DNA of 6,335 nucleotides from Acholeplasmatales bacterium (GCA_900770055.1 CAAGJD010000193.1:1-6335), one strand, 5' to 3'; shown: positions 1 to 5,970, counted from the first letter of the stretch. Notes: generated by a model from the sequence alone, not told the origin. Numbers and translations are program-made.

Positions 1-13
1 GCTCTTCCGATCT
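1..13 (+). other. Illumina adapter remnant
   Basis: The first 13 bases, GCTCTTCCGATCT, are exactly the 3' end of the standard Illumina TruSeq adapter. This is not genomic sequence. Real sequence starts at about position 14, and any reading frame running into this end is cut artificially. Confidence 0.9.
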
Positions 14-486
14 TTAGTTATAGCAAAACCATTTAATCCATTTTCAGTTAAATAACAATAGTAATCTTCATAACCAATTGACCACTCGCTTGAATTAACG
101 TCGTGAATATCTACTAAATCTCCATTATTAAGATATTTTGAAATTATTTCGAAAATGTCATGAAATTCGGAAGGATTAACATTTTTAAATAAAATTTAAC
201 TTCTTTGCCAGTTTTAGGATTTTTTAATATCCCATTATCATAGCTGTGCAACTCGCTTGAACGCTTAAGTTGAGTTTGTAGAATTCTTCCAATTCTTTCT
301 CGTAGTCCTTCATCAATTGTTTTGTCACCTCTATGGAAAAGTTCAATTTCTTCAAGAACCATTCCTCTACTTTCTTCTTGTAAGTCTCTAAACTCATTTG
401 TTCGCTCATAGTTTCCCCCTCTCGTATATTTTACATCGTTTTTATCATTTGGTAAAGCATCTTGATTTTTATAGATTATAAATCAT
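14..486 (-). pseudogene. Frameshifted fragment of a large phage/mobile-element protein
   Basis: A minus-strand coding region that I do not recognise by name. One frame is open from 482 to 147 (112 codons) and includes residues such as NYERTNEFRDL, RERIGRIL and NPKTGKEVKFYLK. At the A5 run at 182-186 the reading jumps frame and continues to the window end with NVNPSEFHDIFEI, NNGDLVDIHDV and YLTENGLNGFAIT. One added A would join the two halves. A candidate ATG at 486-484 with GAGGGAG upstream is also out of frame, by one base near 470, so two indels separate start from end. From memory, the last part resembles a domain near the end of large prophage or conjugative-element proteins (MuF-like or polyvalent proteins); this is unverified. 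A different frame across 224-409 also looks protein-like but has about 54% G/C third positions, against roughly a quarter in this frame (hand count). The indels could be decay or assembly errors. Confidence 0.55.
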
Positions 487-540
487 TTTAGGTTACTCCC
501 TCTTTTATTTTACTTATTTATATTAATATATTTAGTAAAT

Positions 541-807
541 AAAGTGCTGATTAACAGTATTGCTGTACCTATAACAATATTTATTTATTCATCTAGTCCT
601 ATAACTAATAAAGAAATATGTTTATTTCAAAAAAATCATAATTTAAATGTTATAACGACTAATAAATATCATGATAGGTTCATTGTTATAGATAATGAAT
701 TATATAATGTTGGTTCTTCCATTAAGGATATTGGTAAAAAGATTAGTCATATATCTAAATTAGAATTTATTAATATTGATGACTTATTAAACAGGTTTTT
801 AGAGTAA
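541..807 (+). pseudogene. C-terminal remnant of an ORF6N/PLD-like domain protein
   Basis: The frame is open from 475. Recognisable homology starts near 541, and a GTG at 544 could serve as a start, but no convincing ribosome site precedes it. The translation carries H-D-R-F-I-V-I-D, fitting the HxRx4D variant of the phospholipase D HxKx4D motif, followed by ELYNVGSSIKDIGKK. By family knowledge this is the C-terminal region of Bacillota ORF6N-domain proteins: an N-terminal DNA-binding ORF6N domain, then a PLD-like segment with an HDRF..ID..YH.G.S.KDLGKK signature. Those proteins run to roughly 250-320 residues and only the last ~87 remain here, with no ORF6N domain. The stop TAA (805-807) directly touches the inverted PBP 3' scrap that begins at 808. 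It is almost certainly non-functional. Confidence 0.6.
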
Positions 808-832
808 TCATCCCATATATAGCATTATACTA
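808..832 (-). repeat. Third copy of the PBP gene 3' end (25 bp)
   Basis: Bases 808-829 match 4204-4225 exactly, 830 differs, and 831-832 match again. In the intact frame the segment encodes the final residues of the PASTA domain (IMLYMG, then TGA), with the stop complement at 808-810. A match of 24 of 25 bases ending at the same stop codon as the two longer PBP fragments is unlikely to be chance, although the segment is AT-rich. Homology to those copies stops after 832, where intron-like sequence begins. Confidence 0.65.
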
Positions 833-1217
833 TTAGGTCCTTTTGTGAGTGGAACATCACATACTACAACCTCAGCTGACTCCTCATCAATTCACCTTTT
901 TCGTTAGAGTTTAATATATTCATTTTAAGACTTCTAGACATCTCTTTGATGAGGTCTTTCGGGGTAATTCACTAATCTTTTTTCACAACCTCTTGATTTA
1001 CTGTCTTGGTTTTACGTTTACCTTTAGGACTTCGGTTTGTCTAGCAACCTTATCCAACATTTAACCTCATCAAGTTTCTGTTCGTAGGCTCGGAAACTTT
1101 GCTAGCCCCTTCCTTCACCCATAACATCACTGTTAACTGCTTGGGGTTTGCTACACTTGGCGGAAAATACCCGTGACTGGACTTTCACCAGTAAGATTAG
1201 TGCCATGCCCGGCACAC
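833..1217 (-). mobile_element. 5' part of a group IIC intron (truncated)
   Basis: Read on the minus strand, the segment starts with GTGTGCCGGGCATGG, the group II 5' signature (GUGYG). It continues with landmarks of domain I: GGTGAAAGTCC, GAAGGAAG, ACGAACAGAAACTTGATGAGG, ACAAACCGAAGTCC and, near the end, GTCAGCTGAGGTTGTAGTA. These fall in the same order and with similar wording as in the Oceanobacillus iheyensis IIC intron as I remember it. The 5' end sits just behind the terminator T-tract at 1219-1225, and IIC introns typically insert behind terminators. The sequence where the reverse transcriptase/maturase gene should begin is replaced by the PBP 3' scrap. No maturase frame and no domain V hairpin follow, so the element is a dead 5' fragment. 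The left limit is uncertain by about 10 bases. Confidence 0.7.
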
Positions 1218-1218
1218 T

Positions 1219-1262
1219 AAAAAAAGAGTCGTAAAACACCAAAAAGTAGTTTACAACTCTTT
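1219..1262 (-). terminator. Rho-independent terminator after the ATPase gene
   Basis: Arms 1250-1262 and 1223-1235 pair over 13 bp on the minus strand (AAAGAGTTGTAAA with TTTACGACTCTTT, one G-U pair). The loop is 14 nt, and a T-run (complement of 1219-1225) follows. It ends transcription of the minus-strand ATPase gene and is the apparent landing site of the group IIC intron. Confidence 0.85.
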
Positions 1263-1402
1263 CAAATTATATAAACATTATTTTTAACAGTTCAATAAAT
1301 TCATTTTTAGGGACAATCTTTGAATAATAGTTCCTTGAATTGAATCGCAATTACATTTTTTCAAAACTTTTATTCTATATTTTTTCATTCAAACAACTAG
1401 AA
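1263..1402 (-). other. Gap between ATPase stop and terminator; possible small ORF remnants
   Basis: Two short minus-strand frames occur here. One runs ATG 1388 to stop 1284 (34 codons, beginning MKKYRIKVLKKC) and starts 14 nt after the ATPase stop, without a clear ribosome site. The other is an overlapping frame ending at 1267 with IVPKNEFIELLKIMFI. Joining them would need a frameshift. They may be the worn tail of another gene or chance. I see nothing else in this stretch. Confidence 0.2.
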
Positions 1403-2752
1403 CTATAATAGGAAAGTCATATAAACAGGTAAGTATATATAATCATTATCTCTCATATAGTTTTTAGAATAAATGACATACTTCTTATCAACATATTGAT
1501 GATATTTCTTTGCGAATGCATCTATACTTGAATGACTTTTATAATTAGATGATTTAACTTCAATTGGATTAATTTTTCTACCATTGGTAATAAGGAAATC
1601 TATAGAATATAAATTTGTACTACCTTCCTTATAAAAAGTATTATATTTTAAAATATGACCATTGGCAGTCAACATTTGTGCAACAATATTTTCGAATAAA
1701 AAACCTTCATCTATAGATAGTTTATCTAATATTATGGATTTGTATAATGGATTATTCAAATATGGTGTTGACATGAACATTTTGCTTATTAATAATCCAG
1801 TATCACCTGAATAAACCTTAATATTTGACATGTCAAATCCTAAAGATAATGTAGGGTCTATGTTTTTAATTTCATATGCTACATTTACTATTTTGGATTT
1901 TTCTAATTCTTTAACATTGTTTAAGCACGTATATAGTTTTGTATTTTTAGAAAAAGAACTTGCAGTTATTTCAAATGTATGATTACTAAACATTGATTGA
2001 ATATTATCATAAATAATCAACGGAGTAACAGAAGATCCAACTCTAGATATTTTTTCTAAGTCTTCTCTATATAAATTAATAATATCTTTTTTAATTTTAT
2101 CAACCAACTCAAAATCCTTTGTTTCAATATAAGCTACCACAGCCTGAGGCATACCACCAACAGCCATATATGTTCTAAATAAATTCATAGCTTTTTTATG
2201 AACAATATCATGTAATGGTTTTTGTATATTAAAATATTCAATTATAGTTTTCAACATTTCTTCTTCATTTAAAGCAATTAAAAATTCATCAAATGTCATT
2301 GGATACATTTGAATTTTTTCTTCTTCTGATGGAATTACTATTTTTGATGAATTTTTCTTTATTGATATTAAAGAACCTGTTTCAATAAAATCATATCTAC
2401 CATCTGCAACTAAATGTTTAATCATTTCTCTAGCATTAATGTTTTTTTGAATCTCATCGAAAATAATCAAAGATTCTCTTGGATATAACTTAATTTCTGT
2501 TACCAATTGTAATAAAGAAAAAAATTCATCTAAACTTTCACTATCTTCAAATACCTTTTTAACACTTTTATTATATGAATTTTTTGTATCACCAAAATCT
2601 ATTTTAATGTATGACTTATATTCATTTTTAGCAAATTCCTCAACTATAGTAGATTTACCAATACGTCTAGCACCTTCTACTAACAATGCAGTTTTACCAT
2701 TAGATACTTTTTTCCATTCTAGTAATTTATCGTATATATTCCTTTTAAACAT
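1403..2752 (-). CDS. AAA+ ATPase with C-terminal DUF4143 (PD-(D/E)XK-like) domain
   Basis: The protein has 449 residues. The N-terminal AAA_14-type ATPase domain has Walker A G-A-R-R-I-G-K-S-T at residues 27-35 and Walker B L-I-I-F-D-E at about 95-100. A sensor-like ETGS lies near 124-127, and YPMTFDEFL near 150 is a family hallmark. A VGGMPQAV motif sits in the middle. The C-terminal DUF4143 part has D385 (SIDFLI) and E398-V-K400 (IEVKSS), the pattern of a PD-(D/E)XK nuclease-like fold. The ending LPVYMTFLL is normal for this family, so the gene looks complete. I chose ATG 2752 because the family usually begins MFKR.IYD.L and AAGTAGGT lies about 9 nt upstream; an ATG at 2806 would add 18 atypical residues. 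These ATPases are widespread and patchily distributed in bacteria and archaea. Their role is unclear; DNA-related or defence-like roles have been suggested. It is probably a single-gene unit, with 34-bp repeats upstream and a terminator downstream. Confidence 0.92.
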   Translation of the reverse strand: MFKRNIYDKLLEWKKVSNGKTALLVEGARRIGKSTIVEEFAKNEYKSYIKIDFGDTKNSYNKSVKKVFEDSESLDEFFSLLQLVTEIKLYPRESLIIFDEIQKNINAREMIKHLVADGRYDFIETGSLISIKKNSSKIVIPSEEEKIQMYPMTFDEFLIALNEEEMLKTIIEYFNIQKPLHDIVHKKAMNLFRTYMAVGGMPQAVVAYIETKDFELVDKIKKDIINLYREDLEKISRVGSSVTPLIIYDNIQSMFSNHTFEITASSFSKNTKLYTCLNNVKELEKSKIVNVAYEIKNIDPTLSLGFDMSNIKVYSGDTGLLISKMFMSTPYLNNPLYKSIILDKLSIDEGFLFENIVAQMLTANGHILKYNTFYKEGSTNLYSIDFLITNGRKINPIEVKSSNYKSHSSIDAFAKKYHQYVDKKYVIYSKNYMRDNDYIYLPVYMTFLL

Positions 2753-2812
2753 TAAAATCAACCTACTTTCATATTTAATATTAACATTATTTTGAATTAA
2801 TATCAATAAAAT

Positions 2813-2914
2813 ATACCGAAAATATTAAAATTTAATTTTATGTTTTGTGCGTAAAATATTAAATTCTTTTTCTGCTTTTAATACCAAAAATATTAAAATT
2901 GCTATAATACGAAA
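2813..2914 (-). repeat. Three 34-bp-period direct repeats upstream of the ATPase
   Basis: Units start at 2813, 2847 and 2881. Each carries a conserved block, RTRCSNAAAATATTAAA on the plus strand (TTTAATATTTT-N-S-GYAY on the minus strand). The AATATTAA cores start at 2821, 2855 and 2889, exactly 34 bp apart. Units one and three match at 16 of the first 17 bases; unit two differs in the RTRCS part. Regular spacing and position between the PBP stop and the ATPase start suggest operator or iteron-like binding sites, possibly for autoregulation. That function is inference. Confidence 0.75.
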
Positions 2915-2928
2915 AAAGGATGACTTAA

Positions 2929-3414
2929 TCATCCCAAATATGACATTATAGTATCTCCTTCTTTTATTTTTTCACATTGATCAGGTGATTGATATATTAC
3001 AGCATCACCATCACCATAATATAAATAATTATAAAAAGAAGTATTCTTTATTTCTTTTTTGTTTTACTTATATAGTTATCTACCTTATAAGTTGGAGTAT
3101 CTAAAAAAACACCTTAGATTTTTTTCTATTTGATTTTCATAATCTCTTTTAATTCCTAAATATTCTAATGATTGTTCCATTATTTCACCAACTAAAGGTG
3201 CTGCAACAGTACCGCCATATTGAACACAGTTCTTAGGTTTATCTATTGCTAGATAACACAATATTTCTGGATCATTCATAGTTGCAATACCTAAAAAGAA
3301 TAAAATGTAATATCCTGCTTCATAACCACCTTTACTACTTATTACCTGAGCTGTACCAGTCTTACAACCAACTCGATATCCTTCAATAAATGCATTTCTA
3401 CCTGTTCCCCTCGG
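2929..3414 (-). pseudogene. 3' fragment of a class B PBP gene (SpoVD/PBP2-like, PASTA), copy 1
   Basis: Class B PBPs make septal or cortex peptidoglycan cross-links through a membrane-anchored transpeptidase domain. The fragment begins at RGTGRNAFIEGY, just before the third active-site motif KTGTAQ, and runs through NDPEILCYLAIDKPKN, YGGTVAAPLVGEIMEQSL and a C-terminal PASTA domain. The SxxK and SxN motifs and the whole N-terminus are missing, so it cannot be a working enzyme. Against copy 2 (4204-4491) it has one extra base in the A-run near 3103-3109 and one missing base near 3056-3065. The frame is broken between them, with a stop at 3085-3087, and restored after. The glycine before KTGT reads Cys. 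The last 288 bp (2929-3216) align end to end with copy 2; bases 3217-3414 exist only here. An ATG at 3432 lies in non-homologous sequence. Confidence 0.85.
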
Positions 3415-3460
3415 CCGTTCCAACGCATACATTTTATATAAATATTTAAAGTTAAATCGT

Positions 3461-3487
3461 AAAAAAATCTTAGATTTTAATCTAAGA
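3461..3487 (-). terminator. Rho-independent terminator after the toxin-antitoxin pair
   Basis: On the minus strand, CTTAGAT (3486-3480) pairs with ATCTAAG (3475-3469), extended by one A-T pair, with loop TAAA. A seven-T tract follows (complement of 3461-3467). It lies about 45 nt past the toxin stop and shields the PBP fragment downstream. Confidence 0.8.
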
Positions 3488-3529
3488 CTTAATTAATATT
3501 TTAATAAACTATGAAAGCTTAATAAAAAC

Positions 3530-3847
3530 TCATAATATATCAATATAATTCATCATACCATATAATATTCTTATTATTTTCACTTCTTTGTTAGAATGAT
3601 CAACTTCGTAAAAAGCAATATATTTATCTACTAAAAGCTTCCTAATATTCTTATTATTAATATACTCATTATCTAACAATGGCGAACTATCTGGAAACAT
3701 TGAAATAGTTTCAAATTTATCACTGAACTTATTTAATAATTTTATTGCAGCATCCGTATTCACTAAATAATCTTTAATATAATTATAAATATTTACTAAA
3801 TCCTCTTGAGCGTATTTTTCAATGATAATTTTATACTTATTATTCAT
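3530..3847 (-). CDS. RelE/ParE-family toxin
   Basis: The protein has 105 residues, a normal size for the family. Recognisable parts are the N-terminal strand and helix (YKIIIEKYAQEDLVNIYNYI), the middle FETISMFPDSSPLL and the C-terminal strand pair (IRKLLVDKYIAFYEVD, then VKIIRILYGMMNYIDIL). RelE members cleave mRNA in the ribosome and ParE members poison gyrase; the sequence does not settle which applies. In many relatives the last motif is YGRRDY; here it is YGMMNY, lacking the arginine pair, which could weaken or change activity (inference). The start ATG overlaps the antitoxin stop by 8 nt (ATGAATAA), the usual translational coupling. A terminator lies downstream, and the two genes form one operon driven from upstream of the antitoxin. 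Confidence 0.88.
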   Translation of the reverse strand: MNNKYKIIIEKYAQEDLVNIYNYIKDYLVNTDAAIKLLNKFSDKFETISMFPDSSPLLDNEYINNKNIRKLLVDKYIAFYEVDHSNKEVKIIRILYGMMNYIDIL

Positions 3848-4106
3848 TATTAACTAATCCTTTAATAAATGAATTTAACTCTAATGCTCCTTCGCTTCTT
3901 TTAGGGTCATTAAGTGCCTCATTAAGTAAAATTGCCGCTTGAAGCTTTGCGATTGTTTTTTCATATAATTCAACACTCATAAGGACCATATCACTATATC
4001 CGTTTTTTGTAATTACAATAGGTGTATCACTTTCCTTACAAATTTTAGAAATAGTAGCTGTATTTTTTAATTCATTAATAGGTAATATTTTAGGTAAAAT
4101 TTGCAT
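3840..4106 (-). CDS. Phd/YefM-family antitoxin
   Basis: The protein has 88 residues. The N-terminal Phd/YefM DNA-binding domain is seen in LPINELKNTATISKIC, DTPIVITKNGYSDMVLMS and the VELYE turn (about residues 8-50). The C-terminal tail (about 50-88) should wrap and neutralise the toxin encoded next. ATG 4106 is chosen because GGAGGAAATGTC precedes it at ideal spacing; an in-frame ATG at 4157 would translate across the promoter and operator. Phd-type antitoxins repress their own operon, alone or with the toxin, and a perfect palindrome overlapping the -10 box fits this. Gene order antitoxin-toxin with an 8-nt overlap is typical. The pair lies between two directly repeated PBP fragments. Confidence 0.9.
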   Translation of the reverse strand: MQILPKILPINELKNTATISKICKESDTPIVITKNGYSDMVLMSVELYEKTIAKLQAAILLNEALNDPKRSEGALELNSFIKGLVNNE

Positions 4107-4137
4107 GACATTTCCTCCGTATGTTATTATCATCTTT

Positions 4138-4176
4138 TTATGGTATAATTTTACCATAATTATTTCAGTTAATCAA
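4138..4176 (-). promoter_or_regulatory. Toxin-antitoxin promoter with palindromic operator
   Basis: On the minus strand there is a TTGATT -35 (4176-4171), a 17-bp spacer and a TAAAAT -10 (4153-4148). The -10 lies inside a perfect inverted repeat: TTATGGTA (4138-4145) and TACCATAA (4152-4159) with a 6-bp centre. Protein bound there would block RNA polymerase, the expected autoregulation of a Phd/YefM operon. The box assignments are by eye. Confidence 0.7.
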
Positions 4177-4203
4177 TATATCAATCATGTAAACAATAGT
4201 ATT

Positions 4204-4491
4204 TCATCCCATATATAGCATTATAGTATCTCCTTCTTTTATTTTTTCTCCTTGATCAGGTGATTGATATATTACAGTATTTCCATCACCATAATATACA
4301 TAATTATAGAATTGAGTATTCTTTATTTCTTTCTTAGTTTTACCTATATAATTATCTACTTTGTAGGTTGGAGTATCTAAGAACCACCTTAGATTCTTTT
4401 CTATTTGATTTTTATAATCTCTATTTATTCCTAAATAGGTAAGAGATTGTTCCATTATTTCACCAACTAATGGTGCTGCAACAGTACCACC
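4204..4491 (-). pseudogene. 3' fragment of the class B PBP gene (PASTA end), copy 2
   Basis: It encodes GGTVAAPLVGEIMEQSL, then LGINRDYKNQIEKNLRWF and a full C-terminal PASTA domain (YKVDNYIGKTKKEIKN to QSPDQGEKIKEGDTIMLYMG). The frame is intact to the stop, but all transpeptidase catalytic motifs are absent. Homology to copy 1 ends sharply at 4491; the sequence beyond reads CCCGGGACG, unusually G/C-rich for this window. An in-frame GTG at 4515 would give a 103-residue product, but no good ribosome site is seen. It aligns with 2929-3216 over 288 bp without net length change. The intact parent gene is not in this window. Confidence 0.85.
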
Positions 4492-4571
4492 CGGGACGTA
4501 AGAATTTGCTCCCACATTGCATTAAAAAAGAGTCATTCGTGTTGAAATCAATTTATAAGATGTTTTAAATG

Positions 4572-4580
4572 TGTTATAAT
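4572..4580 (+). promoter_or_regulatory. Possible extended -10 promoter for the XRE gene
   Basis: TGTTATAAT is an extended -10 (TGN plus TATAAT). No good -35 lies at 17 bp; TTATAA at 4553-4558 is weak. It would give a leader of about 155 nt before the XRE start. A second, weaker candidate is TATGAT at 4714-4719. Confidence 0.35.
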
Positions 4581-4647
4581 TAAACAAAATTTTAGTAAAT
4601 TTATACTGTATAAAAGTAGATTAATAATAAATGATTATAATTGGTAT

Positions 4648-4673
4648 TTTAATAGCATAATTAGGCTATTAAA
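4648..4673. repeat. Inverted repeat upstream of the XRE regulator
   Basis: TTTAATAGC (4648-4656) and GCTATTAAA (4665-4673) are perfect 9-bp arms separated by 8 bp. No T-tract follows, so a protein-binding site is more likely than a terminator. Its place about 70 bp before the regulator start suggests an operator; the binder is unknown. Confidence 0.5.
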
Positions 4674-4679
4674 TGTATA

Positions 4680-4699
4680 GAGTATCATTGAGTATCATC
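4680..4699 (+). repeat. Tandem 10-bp repeat upstream of the XRE regulator
   Basis: GAGTATCATT (4680-4689) is followed directly by GAGTATCATC (4690-4699). The 10-bp period places both copies on one DNA face, as expected for two adjacent repressor half-sites. Autoregulation by the downstream HTH protein is a reasonable guess. Confidence 0.55.
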
Positions 4700-4743
4700 A
4701 CTTTTTTACTAAATATGATATATTTTAGTTGGAGGCGATAAGA

Positions 4744-5856
4744 ATGTTTGTCGATAAATTAAAAGAATTAAGAAAACTTAATAATCATACTCAAGAGTTA
4801 CTGGCTGAAAAATTGTTTGTTTCTCGTAGTTTAGTTGCAAAGTGGGAACAAGGGCGTGCTTATCCTAGCATTAATGAATTAGAAAAGATTACAGAAATTT
4901 ATAATGTAGAATTTGATGAATTAATGAGCAAAGAAGAGTTAAAACATATTTATGGTATTGTTGTTAAAAATAAAATAAGAATAAAAAGATTATTTATGGC
5001 AATAGTTTCTTTATTATTAATTATTTGTACAACAACACTCACAGTTCCTTTTTTCATTCAATTGAAAGAATATAATCAAAAAAATATTATATCAAGTCAT
5101 AGGATGACCTTTGCTTATAATAATATTATTCTTGATAATGGTGAAGTTATATATGTTGATGAAAATATTCCCATTTATCTTAATGATGAAAAAATTAATT
5201 ATAATAATCAAGAAGTTCTTTTAGATAGTTTTTGTGAATGCGACATAGAATATAAAACTTATGATATAAAGAACGGATATAATAAAGTAATTAGTACTGG
5301 TAAAGAAATAAATAGAATTGATTTAGTACAGCCTCTTTCTTCATCAGCAATAGGCTTTTGCATTGATTTTGCCAAAAATAGAAGCACAGATCATAATTAT
5401 ACTCCAAATTTAAATAGCGATTCAGTTGTTTATTGCTATTTTGAAAAAGGTGGAAAGCTTGTTTCTAATATTAATGTATCTTTTACAAAAACTAAATCAT
5501 TTAGTGAGGAACTCAACATAACTTATTATGAATATTTGTATTCTTTTAAATATGATTTTGATAAGATGAAAGATTTTTATCTATCTAAAAATGAAGATGA
5601 AAACGAGGCACAAATACCAGTATGGTATATCTATGAAGATATGAGTTTTTCTGAATTTGCACCTCATAATTATTTGGGAGGACGAGGTGTATATTATCTA
5701 AGTTTAGATTGGAAGAATGGACGCAACATAGGATTTCATTCTCATTCAGGTTTAGAAGATTCTTTAACTATTGTTGATAATGTTTATGAACCATCATATC
5801 CTTATAAATATCAAACTGTTCTAATTAAAATTGATATTGATGCATTTAATAGATAA
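4744..5856 (+). CDS. Membrane-anchored XRE-family transcriptional regulator
   Basis: The protein has 370 residues. Residues 3-60 form an XRE/Cro-type HTH domain: DKLKELRKLNN, then HTQELLAEKLFVSRSLVAKW, EQGRAYPSINELEKI and YNVEFDELM. A basic stretch (KNKIRIKR, about 75-82) precedes one hydrophobic segment (about 83-107), so the HTH is predicted inside the cell. Residues 108-370 should lie outside; I do not recognise this domain. It is rich in Asn, Tyr, Asp and Lys and includes FAPHNYLGGRGVYYLSLDW and FHSHSGLEDSL. ATG 4744 is preferred because GGAGG (4731-4735) lies 8 nt upstream; a TTG at 4729 overlaps that site. The layout suggests a one-component sensor that reads an external signal and acts on DNA, but no signal or target can be named. 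No partner gene follows; the next promoter starts about 115 bp downstream. Inverted and tandem repeats upstream may be its operator. Confidence 0.85.
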   Translation: MFVDKLKELRKLNNHTQELLAEKLFVSRSLVAKWEQGRAYPSINELEKITEIYNVEFDELMSKEELKHIYGIVVKNKIRIKRLFMAIVSLLLIICTTTLTVPFFIQLKEYNQKNIISSHRMTFAYNNIILDNGEVIYVDENIPIYLNDEKINYNNQEVLLDSFCECDIEYKTYDIKNGYNKVISTGKEINRIDLVQPLSSSAIGFCIDFAKNRSTDHNYTPNLNSDSVVYCYFEKGGKLVSNINVSFTKTKSFSEELNITYYEYLYSFKYDFDKMKDFYLSKNEDENEAQIPVWYIYEDMSFSEFAPHNYLGGRGVYYLSLDWKNGRNIGFHSHSGLEDSLTIVDNVYEPSYPYKYQTVLIKIDIDAFNR

Positions 5857-5970
5857 ATATTCTTACTCTTATTTCACTATTAACATTTTTCATAGAAAAA
5901 CTTATAATAGCTATATAAATATTTAGAAATATTTTAATGGAAAAATATTATAGATTTAGATTAGAGAATT

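Noticed and set aside
224..409. 61-codon minus-strand ORF (MSEQMSLETYKKK...) with AGGGGG before its ATG
   Set aside because: Its third codon positions are about 54% G/C by hand count, unlike any real gene here. The overlapping frame has typical composition and continues into the conserved downstream segment. It is not fully excluded.
2607..2795. 62-codon plus-strand ORF opposite the ATPase
   Set aside because: It lies antisense to the conserved Walker A region, and the signal comes from the AT-rich complement of a real gene.
2753..2806. Upstream ATG adding 18 residues to the ATPase
   Set aside because: The added residues do not look like the family N-terminus, and the ATG at 2752 has the better-placed ribosome site.
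2900..2908. Plus-strand TGCTATAAT resembling an extended -10
   Set aside because: It sits in the third 34-bp repeat and points into the antisense side of a PBP fragment. No gene follows and no -35 is seen. It could produce an antisense RNA but there is no support.
4107..4157. Longer antitoxin starting at 4157
   Set aside because: That start would place the -10 box, palindrome and strong GGAGGA site inside the coding region.
4524..4534. AAAAAAGAGTC matching the terminator tail at 1220-1230
   Set aside because: Only one arm and the T-tract are present, and no pairing arm lies nearby. It may be half of an old terminator, but it is too short to claim.
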